Assembly (NCBI GenBank): GCA_918797485.1
Contig: CAKKNE010000004.1
Coordinates: 372,001 to 436,000, forward strand
DNA length: 64,000 bases
Source: Pelagomonas calceolata
Taxonomy: Eukaryota; Sar; Pelagophyceae; Pelagomonadales; Pelagomonadaceae
Direction: 5' to 3'
The notes under the pieces were generated by a model. The model saw only the letters and a list, made by a program, of their open reading frames with translations. It had not been told where the DNA came from and did not search any database. Of the stretch, positions 28,012 to 37,714 are shown piece after piece. The position numbers and the translations under genes are program-made. Position 1 is the stretch's first letter; every line of letters starts with the position of its first letter.

Positions 28012-30056
28012 CTAGAGCGCCGCGCCCGTGCGCGGCTCGACGGCCTTGGCCGCGGCGCGCGCCTCGAGCATCAAGCGGTGCTCGAAGCGCGACAGCGGTT
28101 CGTTGTTCGTGTCGACGACGAAGTCCGACGGCGGCAGGATCTCGAACTGGTCTTCCGTGACGCCGGCGCCCATGGACGCCGTCGACGCGCCGCCGCCGGT
28201 GGCGACGGCCTGCATGCGGTCCATGAGTTCCGCGCCGGACCAGGTCTGGTGTTTTAGTATCGAAGCGCCGATGGCCTTCTCCTCTCTTTGCACATCTTCG
28301 ACGTAGGCCTTCATGCCCACATCGGCGAAGCGGCGCACGTACTTCTCCGTCGCTAAACCGTTCGTGTGGAAGCCCGCGAGCGTCGTGAACTGCCAGACGT
28401 AGCCCGCCTTCGCGAGGTCGTCGGTGAAGGCCTCGATTTCTTCATCGTTGTTGAAGACGCCGGGCGCGTCCCAGTTGAAGGACGGCGACAGGTTGTAGGC
28501 GAGCATCTGGTCCGGGAAGTCGGCGCGGACGTTCCGGGCGAAGTCGCGCGCTTGTTCGACGTCCGGCGTCGCCGTCTCCATCCACAGCAGATCCGAGTGG
28601 GGCGCGAAGGCCTTGGCGCGCTCCGTGGCGTACTCCGTCGACGGCGCGACGCGGTAGTAGCCCTCTCTAGCTCGAGGCGCCTCCCAATCAAAGTAGGGTT
28701 CGAAGCCTAAGATCTTCGAGGCTTCAATCTTCATCTGTTGCAAGTTCTTGCCCTTCGTCACGAGGTCCCAGTGAAGCTTATCAGCGTCCAGCAAGGCATC
28801 TCGCACTAACTCCGGGAACGTCTTGAGCTGGGCGCTCTCGATCCAGGTCGCGCCGGCTTGATCGCCGCAGCGGCCCTGGGCCTTCTCGTTGGCGACGTGC
28901 TCGTCGAAGGTGCACTCGAGCTGCTTGGTCGCGCCGAGGATGAAGGGGTGGTCCCGGGCGTCGATCGTCGACGTGAGGAACGTCGCGGCCTCGGCGTCCG
29001 TTCTGGCAATAATGAGGGTCGAGGAGCCCATCACGTCGCACTGGAGGCGTGCGGCGTTGAGGCGGTCGGCGTGCTCGCGCATGGGCACGAGGACCTTGCC
29101 GCCCATGTGGCCGCACTTCTTCGTGCCCGGGGACCTGTGTAAAGTAGCGTGAGTCGCGGCGATGGCGTGCCTCGCAAGCGCGCATTGATAGCGTCGACGG
29201 CGCCGCGACGCCGTCGCCCCAACAATCGAAGCCCAATCACGACACGGAACACCGACTGGTCCTCGAAGTGCACGCCCGCGGCCCCGGCCTCGACCATGAG
29301 CTGCGTGAGCTTCATGACCGCGGTTAATCCACCGTGGCCGGTATCACCATCAGCAACAATCGGCGTCAAGTAATCGACGTCTTGCCCGCTCGAAAAAGCC
29401 CGGCGGTCGTGGTGCTTCAGGGCCTTGAACAATTGGTCGACCTTCTTGGGCACCGTATCATAAGGATAGTCCGCGAAATCAGGACCGGGCTCGTTGCTCG
29501 AGGACGACGTCGACGAGCACTGCCAGCCGCTCACATAGATGGACGTGAGCTTGGGCGCCATGGTTGCGGCCTGGACGGGGTCGAGGGCGCCATACGTGCG
29601 CGAGTGGCCGCCCGTGTTGGCGCACAGGTCCAAGGTCTCAAACAACTTCTGGGCCGTCGCGTCCTGGTACGGCGCTTCTCCTTGTAAAGTGCCGCGCATG
29701 GCTACCACATCTTGGGCGGAATAGGGTCGTTCGACGCCCTTCCAGCGGGGCTCCTGCCACTTGGCTTCGAGCGCGGCGACCTGTGTTAGTAAGTGTTTGT
29801 GGGGCGCCGCGGCGGCGTCGCGGCGGTTGCGCGGCGCGCGCAGCGGTGCGCAGTCGTCTCGTCCTTCGCGCGCGGCGGCGGTGGCGTCGCGTTGCGGAAA
29901 TCGAATTCTGGCCGCGTTCTCGCGGGCAACGAGGCTTGAAGTGTCGTGCAAACGCGGTCGTGGCACCTCGGCGGCAACGTCGCGCGTTGGCGGCGGCAAC
30001 CGCGGCGTGTGCCCGGCCTTGCGAGTGCTGGTTGATAGTACGCGCGCGAGTCTCAT
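28012..30056 (-). CDS. Isocitrate lyase, probably mitochondrial, three exons
   Basis: Exons 29979..30056, 29257..29780 and 28012..29134 give 574 aa. The 26-codon first exon is a presequence rich in Arg/Ser/Thr ([20 protein letters not shown]). Active-site segments: GLYVSGWQ-type ([11 protein letters not shown]), [15 protein letters not shown], and [13 protein letters not shown], whose Cys is the catalytic base. KKCGH appears only after correct splicing of intron 2 ([10 protein letters not shown]). Downstream are IARTDAEAA and NLSPSFNWD. It splits isocitrate to glyoxylate and succinate in the glyoxylate cycle. The three-exon total is an exact codon multiple. Confidence 0.93.
29135..29256 (-). 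mobile_element. Introner-type intron, 122 bp, isocitrate lyase intron 2
   Basis: Begins GTCGGTGTTCCGTGTCG and ends CTACTTTACACAG; the exon resumes GTCCCCGG. Octamers match 4/8. The core GGCGTCGCGGCGCCGTCGAC with a GCGATGGCGT-type complement is present. Phase 2. It separates the codons for HFEDQ and the KKCGH catalytic motif. Confidence 0.8.
29781..29978 (-). mobile_element. Introner-type intron, 198 bp, isocitrate lyase intron 1
   Basis: Starts GTTGCCGC; the exon resumes GTCGCCGC (7/8 duplication). The acceptor context TTACTAACACAG includes a branch-point-like TACTAAC. Phase 0. It joins the presequence exon to [20 protein letters not shown]. Terminal repeats are weak, so membership in the introner set rests on the duplication. 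Confidence 0.7.
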
Positions 30057-30614
30057 TGCAAAAGTGTGCTGTGGTTGTCGGAGAGCGTGATGCGCGCGTT
30101 TAAATTGCGCGTAAAGCTGCGAGTAGGGCGGCTGGCTGGCCCTTACCGTGATGCGCAAGTTTGCGCGAGTGCTGTTGTCGATGGCGATGCGCACAGAGGC
30201 AGCGCTCAACTTTGTCGATGAGCTCCAAAAAATCGAGGTGTTCTGATCAGCTGAATGACAAGGACTCTGGCAGTTTGCTGCTGCTTGTGAAGTTGCCGTG
30301 CCAACTCGTCGCAAAAGGCCCGTGGAGCTCGGAATCGTGCCGCCAGACATCACCCCGTGGTCTGGTGGCCGCGCGGGAGACCGCGACGCACTCGATTGCC
30401 ACTGGCGGCGCCAGGAGCCCTCGCGGCGAAGCTCAGACGACTCCCTGGGGCGCCGCGGACCGCGTTTCGGACGGCTCAGATTTAACCGGCTAGCGGCATG
30501 TAAGACACTAGCCAGCCAGCCATGCCGGAGAGCAAGTCTGCGTGGCGGCCCCATACCGCATCACTGGCAAGTGAAATCACCTGGTTTCCTTCTCATTGAT
30601 CAGATCCTCCAGCG
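30057..30614. other. Divergent intergenic region, isocitrate lyase / lipase
   Basis: 558 bp. Apart from the CTAG palindrome at 30489-30512 I see no coding signal or repeat. Confidence 0.4.
30489..30512. promoter_or_regulatory. CTAG palindrome
   Basis: GCTAGCGGCATGT then AAGACACTAGC; 103 bp upstream of the lipase start at 30615. Confidence 0.5.
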
Positions 30615-32336
30615 ATGCGTTGTTGGCTGCTCGCCACAACTGCGCTAGCGCTCGTGCCACTGCGCCAGAGGAGCCACAGGCCACCCACGCGACGACGAGC
30701 GGAACCGCAGCGCTTCCCCTTCGCGAGCCCATTCCCGTTCGGCCGGCCGACGAATAGCACGCAAAATGCAGCGCCGCCGCCGGCCGCTTCCACAAATGCG
30801 AACGGGCCGCAGCTGCCGTTCGCCAGTCCCTTCCCCTTTGGCGGCGCCGACGAGGCGCCGACCGCGAACGGCCAGCGGACGGCGGCGTGGCGCCTCCCCT
30901 TCGACGATTCAAGGGTGGACACGGTCCTGAAGGCGCTGCCCGTCGACGCGGCCCAGCTTTTGCCTGCTTTACAACGGTTCCGGGAGCGCGCCGAGGGCGA
31001 TAACTACGAGCTGATACAACAAGTGAGTAGGCAGGCCGAGCGCGCCCTCTCGGGTGAAAACCCTCTCAAGCTCGCGCAGGGTGTCCTGGGCGGCGCGCTC
31101 GCGGAGCGTTTACCGTCGAACGTCGATCCGCGCTCGAGGGCCTTGGCCGAGAAGCTGCTGCGGGACGTCGACGCCTACCCCGAAGCGGCGTTTCCTTCTG
31201 ATTTAGTCCAGACGGTCTCGCTCGACGACGAGCGGCCGTTCCTGGAGGGGGCGACGCTCTGCGCGTCGCTATCTTCCGCTGTATATGCGAACGCGAACGC
31301 GAGGGCCGCGCTGCGAAGTCTGGGAAGGGCCCACGTCGCGTCGGGACGGACCCACGACGTCGCCTGGTCAATTGTGGATGGCGTGCGCGACGGGAGGCTG
31401 GAGCGGCACGTTGTTTTGCGAGGCTTCGACGCGTCCGACGACACGGGCGACAACGTCCTCCTCGTCAAGCGGGTATTGTGCGCGCGGCCCGTGCCGATTC
31501 CTCTCGATACGCAAGCGTTTCCTAGGAGTTGGGACGCCGTCGATAACTATAGAAGTGACGAGAACGTCCCGGAGGTCGTAGCCCACGCGGGCTTCCTGTT
31601 CCTGGCCGAGGCTTTGTTAGATGATCTGGCGCCGTACCTAGATGTAGCTCCAGAGCACAATCTGATCTTCACGGGCCATTCGATCGGCGGCGCTTTAGCT
31701 GGTTTATGTACCGTGCTAGCAAGAACGAGAGACGACGATAGAATTTTAACAAAACCATCAGCGGTCGTCTTCGCGCCGCTGCCCTGCCTCAAAAGTAGTG
31801 AAGACACGGTGCTCGCCGCTCTAGATTTAGACGAGACGGTGGTGCGAAGCTTCGTCCAGCCCTGGGATCCTTTAGTGAGATGGTTCACGGAACATGACCC
31901 TTGCTATCCGTTGGTGGCCGATTCGCTCGACGACGACATTTATACGCTGTTTGCTTCCGGGCCTCCTCGTGTTCTGAGGAATGTGGCGCGGGCCATCTTA
32001 GCCGCGGCCGAGGACTGGCCGGCCGTGCGGTCTGTGTACCTACAAGAGGCGAACCAGACGTTCGATCATTTGGGAGAGGCGCATTTACTGATGCCGGCGC
32101 AAGCAGCAAGGTACTTGGCGGATAGACTTTTTGCATTAGTTGTGGACGTGCCGGAGACAATAATATTAGTACGGTGCGCCGCGTCCGATTTACCGGAAGC
32201 GCTGGACCACGCGTTCAAGCTCGAGGAGTTCTCTATATCATTGGCGCCAGCGGGCCTGCGGTCCTTCATCCACCACTTCCACCCCGCCTACTCGGCGCCG
32301 CTCGAGGAGCTCGTGTCGCCCAGTGGTGGCGACTAG
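30615..32336 (+). CDS. Class-3-lipase-like alpha/beta hydrolase
   Basis: 573 aa. The N-terminus has a hydrophobic leader (CWLLATTALALVPL) and two copies of LPFASPFPFG/RFPFASPFPFG in a Pro/Phe-rich linker. The hydrolase core follows, with the nucleophile elbow FTGHSIGGALAGL (GxSxG) near residue 360 and an Asp candidate in SFVQPWDPLVRWF; a His candidate lies in EANQTFDHLGEAHLL. Family lipases hydrolyse acyl esters of glycerolipids. The leader suggests secretory or plastid targeting, not resolved. An introner-like repeat follows immediately after the stop. Confidence 0.8.
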   Translation: MRCWLLATTALALVPLRQRSHRPPTRRRAEPQRFPFASPFPFGRPTNSTQNAAPPPAASTNANGPQLPFASPFPFGGADEAPTANGQRTAAWRLPFDDSRVDTVLKALPVDAAQLLPALQRFRERAEGDNYELIQQVSRQAERALSGENPLKLAQGVLGGALAERLPSNVDPRSRALAEKLLRDVDAYPEAAFPSDLVQTVSLDDERPFLEGATLCASLSSAVYANANARAALRSLGRAHVASGRTHDVAWSIVDGVRDGRLERHVVLRGFDASDDTGDNVLLVKRVLCARPVPIPLDTQAFPRSWDAVDNYRSDENVPEVVAHAGFLFLAEALLDDLAPYLDVAPEHNLIFTGHSIGGALAGLCTVLARTRDDDRILTKPSAVVFAPLPCLKSSEDTVLAALDLDETVVRSFVQPWDPLVRWFTEHDPCYPLVADSLDDDIYTLFASGPPRVLRNVARAILAAAEDWPAVRSVYLQEANQTFDHLGEAHLLMPAQAARYLADRLFALVVDVPETIILVRCAASDLPEALDHAFKLEEFSISLAPAGLRSFIHHFHPAYSAPLEELVSPSGGD

Positions 32337-32548
32337 ACTTGACCCGTCCCTACTCGCGAGCTTTCATCGTGACCGAGGCGCGTCGATGGCGTGCTGGCGG
32401 GTACCGATGGCGTACTCCACCGCATCTGTACAACCACGCCATCGTCGCACGCCAGCCCGACGCGTCCGTGTCTCTCACTCTTCGACGGCGTCGCAACGGC
32501 ACGTCCACCTTGAGTCCTGGACGCCGTCGAGCCGACGCCGTCGCAGGA
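32337..32548. mobile_element. Long introner-like element, copy 1 (outside annotated coding)
   Basis: Shares ~200 bp of clear similarity with 35515-35740: ACCCGT..C.ACTC.CGAGC, CCGAGGCGCGTCGATGG, CTGGCGGGTACCGA, GGCGTACTCCACCGCATC. It starts right at the lipase stop codon and ends GCCGTCGCAG. It could be a 3' UTR insertion or an intron leading to a different C-terminus. Confidence 0.6.
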
Positions 32549-32630
32549 ACCTTGTCTGTAGTTAATATTTTTTGTGTTACCACGCCGTCGCCCTGAGGCT
32601 TAGCAGAGGAATACCGGGGCACAGTGTTAG

Positions 32631-34080
32631 TTAGACGGGGAGGGCGGGCAGAAAAACGCGCGAGTCCTTCGGCGACGTCGGCGCCGGCCCCGGGACCAGG
32701 GACCGCAGCTGCGGCGCCGGCGCCGCCGCGACCAAAGATGAGACGGCCGTGTCGCGCGCGTCGTCTCTTCTAGAACCGCGCCGCCGCGCCGCCAGATCCA
32801 ACCACCGCCGCGCGGCTCGAGAATCGGGGCAGCGCCCGACGAGACCCTGTCCTGAAACGTGGGCCATGTTCACGCACGCCGCGGCGTCGCCGGCGATCGC
32901 CGCCCGCTCGCACCACGCCACCGCCGCGACGTCGTCCTTCAGCACGCCGCGGCCCCGCGCGTAGAGGACAGCTAAATCAAACATGGCGCGCGGCACGCCG
33001 CCCGTCGCCGCCGCGAGGTAGTAGCGCGCGGCTTTTGAATCGTCCCGCGCGACTCCAATCCCGCTCGCGAACATGATGCCCAGGTTGCAGCGGGCCTTGG
33101 CGTGGTTCTGGGAGGCGGCCTGCGTTGTTTCGTGGTGTTTTTGTGTTCGTGGTGCGATCGCGATGCTTTCTCGTGGCGATGGCGTGTGGGCTAGAAGTAC
33201 ACACAACGTCGACGCCATCGACGCGAATCAGAAGGACGCTGTCGAATACCTTCTCGAACCAGTGCAAGGCCCGGCCCGGGTCCCGCGCCACGCCGCGGCC
33301 CTCGGCGAAGCGGATGCCGAGCGAGAACTGCGCCTTCGCCGAGCCCTTCGCGGCCGCGTGTTGGAACCACTCGACGGCCTTTGTGGCATCGCGTTGAAGA
33401 CCGCGGCCCTCGTCCAACGAAATGGCGTAGGCGAACATGGCCTTGACGTGGCCGCCCTTCGCCGCCGCCTCGTACAAGGACGACGCCTTGGCGTCGTCGC
33501 GGCCCGCGCCCCGTCCCAGTTCGTAGGCCAGGCCGAGCTTGTACTGCACGCGGGCCACGTGCTTGCCCTCGGTCCGCGTGACGAGGAGCCGTTCGAGGCG
33601 CTTGACGTTCTCGGAGTGCGACGCCCTTAATGGTGCGCGGCAGGCGGGGCAGGCGCCCCAGCCGCGCTCTTTCAGGTCGCGGTCGGCGTCCGCGGCGCAT
33701 GCTCTACGGGCGAGCTGGGGTTTGCACTCGCCTGCGTTTTTTCACGTGTTTCGTGGCGACGGCGTGGATTGTGGACACCGCTCGCTACCGCAGAAGAAGG
33801 TGCCGCAGGCCGAGCACATGCCGCACGTCATGCCGCGCGCGGGGTCCTCGAAGTCGTCGGGCCGCGTGAGGCAGATCAAGCAGCGGTCGGCGGAGGAGGG
33901 GTACGGGCTCGGGTGCTGGTGCAGTGGTGCCGTTTGGCTCGACGGCTGGGCCGCGTTTGGCATCGGTTCCCGCGCTGCTCTGTCGGAAGGCATCGATTGC
34001 GCTGCATGTGGCGACGCGTGATAGCTATTGCTGCGTGTCAACGTCGAGGAGGGGGCCGATGGTGTTCGCGTTGCAATCAT
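32631..34080 (-). CDS. RING-like zinc finger plus Sel1-repeat protein, three exons
   Basis: Exons 33789..34080, 33250..33731 and 32631..33119 give 420 aa with exact phase. The N-terminus is Ser/Pro-rich. A cysteine-rich RING-like domain spans the first junction: CLIC, CGMCSACGTFFCG, then CKPQL and GACPACRAPLR. Sel1 repeats follow (VQYKLGLAYELGRGAGRDDA, AKAQFSLGIRFAEGRGVARD, and across junction 2 LHWFEK-AASQNHAKARCNLG). The regular Sel1 spacing across the second junction confirms that intron. The likely role is an E3 ubiquitin ligase with a Sel1 substrate scaffold. The start at 34080 is the best of several in-frame ATGs. Confidence 0.83.
33120..33249 (-). mobile_element. Introner-type intron, 130 bp, RING/Sel1 gene intron 2
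   Basis: Begins GTATTCGACAGCGTCCTTCT and ends CACGAAACAACGCAG. CAGCGTCCTT at the left and the reverse complement of AACAACGCAG at the right are weak inverted repeats of a second class (family B). Core CGCGTCGATGGCGTCGACG. Phase 0. Confidence 0.8.
33732..33788 (-). mobile_element. Introner-type intron, 57 bp, RING/Sel1 gene intron 1
   Basis: GTAGCGAGCGGTG to GAAAAAACGCAG, with CCACGCCGTCGCCACGAAA inside. A donor GT gives CG-ECKPQ; a GC donor 3 nt later (GCGAG, also the start of the downstream exon GCGAGTGC) is equally in frame. Phase 1. Confidence 0.7.
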
Positions 34081-34778
34081 ACTGTCAGAATTGCATTCAT
34101 GCGCGCATTTGCAATGGTCCACTTCCAAATGCCGACGCGAGGCCCCTGAGCACCCGCGCAGTTCAAATTCTTGACCCGCTCTCTGGCATCGCCACGTATC
34201 CGTCGGGCGCCCGGAGACGTGCTGGAGCGAGCAGCGGTCGCGCCATCGCCATCGTGGGCCGCGACGCGCGCCGCGGCCGCCGAGGCGCGATCTACGCCGA
34301 AGTTCGTGACGCATCCCTCAGAAAGCGTGCCCTTGATGGCGGGCGACTCTCGTGCGGGCGTTGGCGGATCTGCGGATTGTGCTCCCAGCAATCTGCGATT
34401 TCCAGCGGCCATAGCTCGCACGCCCGCGCGCTTACGACCGAGAAAGATCGACGAGCAGTAGTCGAATAAAGCCTGTTCACTCACGCGTGCAGAAATCCGC
34501 CTCAAACTGAGAGCCCTGAGTTGAAATCTAACATGGCAGTCATCAATACGATGCCCTTGGACGAGCAAGCGCGCGGCCGAGCCCATTTTCATCAATATCG
34601 AGCGCCCGAGGACGGCTGTCTTCGCCGGCGTCGCCCCTAACATACCGCGTCGCAGGCCGCGCCGCTCGTCGCGAAGCCGACGTCGTCGCGGCGGTCGCGC
34701 TGCAAGGATGGACGGCGCTCCGCCCGCTGGGGATCCGCGCGTAAACACCGTTTGTCCGAATTCAGCCATTAAATATAC
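34081..34778. other. Intergenic region, nothing firm
   Basis: 698 bp between the RING/Sel1 start and the Mpv17-family stop. A 230-codon minus-strand frame covers it, but it is Arg/Ala-rich with no domain and overlaps the neighbour's start. I call no gene. Confidence 0.4.
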
Positions 34779-35445
34779 TTACTTCTTCCCAACACGCGAC
34801 TTCAACGAAAGAAAGATCGTCCAGACGAACGACGCGCAGTTGACAAATAAGGGAATGTACGCGATCGGGATGAAGGCGTAGCTGATCAGGTCGACGAAGG
34901 GCCAGAAGCCCGCTCCCGCAATTTGCACTTGCAATAGGTCGGCCTTGATCTTTGCTGGTAAAGTGGAGAGTCCTTCTCCTTGGGCGCAGGCCGCGGCAAA
35001 AAAGACGATGGTCACGAGCGGGCCGAAGAAAATTTGGCCCAACAAAGCCTTGGTCAGTATCTCCTTGAGGCCGTTCTTCGGGATGAGGCGCGTGATCTGC
35101 GCGTACCAGACGTGCGCCTGCGTTGTTTTTTTCGTGAGTTTTTTGTGTTGCTTCGACGGCGTCTCGGCGGCGCCACCTCGACGCCGTCGACGCGTTTTCC
35201 CACGCCGATCTCAGCACCGCCGGCGCGAAGTACAAACCACCAATCGCCGTCGTCGTCAGCAGCCGCGTCGCGTCGGGCTCCTTGACCCTTTCCAATTTCT
35301 GGGCGCAGGCGTCGCTCGCGCCGAAGATGACCGCGCTCGTCGCGGCTTTCGTGGCGAGCGGCGCCTTGTCCATGCAGCGCGCGTAGGTCTGCGCGGCGGC
35401 GCCGAGCGCGCCCGGGACGCGGAGCGCGTTGGTGGGGCGCGTCGC
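34779..35445 (-). CDS. Mpv17/PMP22-family membrane protein (5' exon unresolved)
   Basis: Exons 35218..35445 and 34779..35117 encode 188 aa: QTYARCMDKAPLATKAATSA, FGASDACAQKLE, ALLGQIFFGPLVTIVFFAA, then the family signature FWPFVDLISYAFIPIAYIPL FVN and WTIFLSLKS, with basic C-terminus. These are four-helix proteins of mitochondrial, peroxisomal or plastid membranes. The first exon must lie upstream of the acceptor at 35446. The best candidate starts at 35853 (MRRKLAALLLAARSSARINH), but joining it in frame needs a GC donor (GCCCTGTA), so I do not fix it. Confidence 0.82.
35118..35217 (-). mobile_element. Introner-type intron, 100 bp, Mpv17-family intron
   Basis: GTGCTGAGATCGGCGTGG to AAAAAACAACGCAG; ATCGGCGT recurs in the intron at 39702. 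Core CGCGTCGACGGCGTCGAGG with its complement. Phase 0. The right end is the same as family B at 33120. Confidence 0.78.
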
Positions 35446-35800
35446 CTGTGTGGTGTTGTTGTTCTATTACGTCGCTCGGCCTTCACGCGGCGTCGATGGC
35501 GTACTCTCGTTCCGACCCGTTCCCACTCACGAGCCTTCATCGTGCCGAGGCGCGTCGATGGTGTACTGGCGGGTACCGACGGCGTACTCCACCGCATCAG
35601 TACAAGACCAGTTCGACGCGCATCAGTACCCCACCAGTACGCCAGCGCCGCACGTCAGCACGAAACGAGCGTGTCTCTCTCTCCCCGACGGCATCGCGAC
35701 GGTATGTCCGCCTCGCCATCGAGGCGACGCCGTCGAGTGTGAGTCGCCTCGACGCCATCGAACAGGCGTCGCGTCGAATGGCGTGTACAGGGCATGATTG
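35446..35800 (-). mobile_element. Long introner-like element, copy 2, in the first intron of the Mpv17-family gene
   Basis: Ends on the minus strand with AACAACAACACCACACAG immediately before exon GCGACGCGC, so it supplies a splice acceptor. The interior matches the element at 32337-32548. Several GCGTCGATGG cores suggest a composite or nested insertion. The left boundary is near GTACACGCCATTCG (~35790) and is approximate. Confidence 0.65.
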
Positions 35801-36179
35801 ATTCGTGCGCTGCTTCGCGCGGCGAGGAGGAGCGCGGCGAGCTTGCGGCGCATTGTCGTTGCTGCTGTGTTGTTTACGCGACGCGTTCGTTGCACCGCTC
35901 GCCTTCGCGAGCTTGTTCAATTGCAGCACTCTGAGAGCACCAGCCAATAGTGGTCGCACGCGCGCGTGCGTTGCTACAGCTGCCCTGCAGCGTGTTTTGT
36001 GGCTTCAGTCGCGGTAAATTGCTGCTCTGGCCGCGCTTACAAGTCGCGGGAGCCTGTAATTGCGCAGTGCAGCAGGCGCATGCAGAGAGGCGGCTACCCC
36101 AAGACGCGCGGCCGCCGGGGACTCCCACGCATGTGGTATGGCCTCAGAGTCGTTCCAAGCGACTTGGATGGCTGCATTT

Positions 36180-36200
36180 GCTAGCGTTAGGCACTCTAGC
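36180..36200. promoter_or_regulatory. CTAG palindrome
   Basis: GCTAGCGTTAG then GCACTCTAGC; 162 bp upstream of the F1-ATPase delta start. Confidence 0.45.
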
Positions 36201-36361
36201 CTCGATTTAGCCACGGGCTCGCCGCGACAAAAACGGGTCGGGACGCGCACCACACGTCCTCGCAGCAAGCTAGACGTCGCCTAGACGCCATCGCCGAGAC
36301 GCCGCCTTGACCGCACGCGCTCGCCGGGCTGTCCTCGTGCTAGCAAGGACCAAACCCAAAG

Positions 36362-36808
36362 ATGCTAGCTTTGCGTGCCGCGCGGGCCCTGCGGGGAGCC
36401 CGGCGCTTCTCCGACGCGAGCGGCGGCCTCCAGCTCTCCTTCGCGGCGCCCCACACGGTCTACTACTTCGAGACCAGTGTGGCCAGTGTAACTCTACCGG
36501 GCGCGTCCGGCGAGTACGGTGTGACGGCCGGCCACTCGCCCCTCGCCGAGCAGCTGAGACCTGGGGTTGTGGCCATCACCCACAAACAAGGCGAGGAGCC
36601 GGAGAAGTTCTTCGTGAGTGGCGGCTTCGCGTTCACCGACGCGGAGAAGACGGAAGTGTCCGCCCTGGAAGCCGTGAAGCTCGAGGACATCGACGAGGCC
36701 AAGGTGCGCGCCGAGTACGCCGCCGCCGCCAAAGGAGATGATGACGACTCGAAGGCGGCAGCCGACGCGGCGAAGGCGATGGCGGCGGCGATCGGGGTGA
36801 CGCTCTAG
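36362..36808 (+). CDS. Mitochondrial F1-ATPase delta subunit (bacterial epsilon homologue)
   Basis: 148 aa. The N-terminal MLALRAARALRGARRFSDAS is a mitochondrial presequence with Arg/Ala and no acids. The beta-sandwich domain follows: LSFAAPHTVYY, VTLPGASGEYGVTAGHSPL, LRPGVVAI, KFFVSGGFAF, LEAVKLEDID. A C-terminal helical hairpin (AKVRAEYAAAAKGDDDDSKAA) completes the fold. It is the central-stalk subunit of ATP synthase. Length fits. Single exon. Confidence 0.92.
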   Translation: MLALRAARALRGARRFSDASGGLQLSFAAPHTVYYFETSVASVTLPGASGEYGVTAGHSPLAEQLRPGVVAITHKQGEEPEKFFVSGGFAFTDAEKTEVSALEAVKLEDIDEAKVRAEYAAAAKGDDDDSKAAADAAKAMAAAIGVTL

Positions 36809-36906
36809 AGGATTCGTGCGCCTAAGACTAGTATATACTACGCTGCGATGGCGTCGTGCCCAACGTGTATGATTGCACAAAACACACTTACATCCTAGCC
36901 AGCCGC

Positions 36907-37449
36907 TCAATCGGCGAGGTCGGCGACGCACAAACCCACGTCCTCGAACATCGCCACGGCCTTGGCGTCGCCTTCCTTCGCCCGCTTCCGGCTCCTTCGG
37001 AAGGCCTCGCCGCTCCGATATTCCTCGCGGATTTGGCGCTCCTCGTCGCGGAGGCGCTTCCGGGTCGCCTCGCGGCGCTTCTCGTTCGCCTCGAAAACCG
37101 CATTCACCCGCAATGTTTCGGCCTGGGATTCGCGAATTAGCTTTTTCAGTTTTTTAAACGCCCTCGCTAGCGAGCTTTTTGTATCGATCTCTACGATGAG
37201 TCGCTCGCGCTCCTCGTACGTCAGTTTAGCAGCGCGAGGTAAATACTTCTGGATGCGCGCCCGAACCAGGGCCACGTCATCCGCGTCGAACGTCACCTTT
37301 TCGCCTGCCCACTTCGGGCTGTAGCCTGTGCATATCACGTGATACAGATCCCTAAAGACGGCCGCGAACCGCGCGAGCTGCTTGGCGTCTCTCGACGAAC
37401 CAGCGTGTTCGCCGTGGGCGAGGCCGTGGATGACCTGCAACAGAAGCAT
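36907..37449 (-). CDS. Charged helical protein, unknown (start uncertain)
   Basis: 180 aa from 37449. The sequence is Arg/Lys/Glu-rich and helical: YEERERLIVEIDTKSSLARA, FKKLKKLIRESQAE, EKRREATRKRLRDEERQIRE. The frame stays open upstream with plausible residues (QWRRIGALD) but without ATG, so a short upstream exon may be missing. A different upstream frame contains a Cys-rich stretch (RCNSCVAP ... CDRWCALPF) ending at ~37515. No family recognised. Convergent with the ATPase gene. Confidence 0.55.
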   Translation of the reverse strand: MLLLQVIHGLAHGEHAGSSRDAKQLARFAAVFRDLYHVICTGYSPKWAGEKVTFDADDVALVRARIQKYLPRAAKLTYEERERLIVEIDTKSSLARAFKKLKKLIRESQAETLRVNAVFEANEKRREATRKRLRDEERQIREEYRSGEAFRRSRKRAKEGDAKAVAMFEDVGLCVADLAD

Positions 37450-37638
37450 GTCGAGCGCACCGATGCGCCGCCACTGGGTGAGCTTGCTTGTTTGACCAGG
37501 TAAAGTCGTCCTAGAAGGGAAGTGCGCACCACCGATCGCAATCGCGCTTGAGCGTGCCAGCGTAGAGGTGTCCGGTGACCGGCGCGACGCAGCTATTACA
37601 GCGTCCAGCGCCGCACAATGACTCGAGACTGTGACGTA

Positions 37639-37661
37639 GCTAGCTCTTGTAAGACACTAGC
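37639..37661. promoter_or_regulatory. CTAG palindrome
   Basis: GCTAGCTCTTG then TAAGACACTAGC; 190 bp upstream of the charged helical gene's ATG. Confidence 0.5.
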
Positions 37662-37714
37662 AATTCACACAGTAGGCAGCTTATGCCGGAGGAGGGGGTC
37701 AGAGGGGAGCTCAC

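Noticed and set aside
29781-29978. Long N-terminal extension of isocitrate lyase read through intron 1
   Set aside because: The read-through is Arg/Ala-rich; the 7/8 octamer duplication and branch-point-like acceptor explain it as an intron.
32337-32600. Alternative last exon of the lipase (GTLSVVNIFCVTTPSP)
   Set aside because: No octamer duplication or family similarity; more likely a 3' UTR insertion.
34077-34769. 230-codon minus-strand frame between two genes
   Set aside because: No domain, Arg/Ala-rich, overlaps the RING/Sel1 start; more likely GC-rich chance frame.
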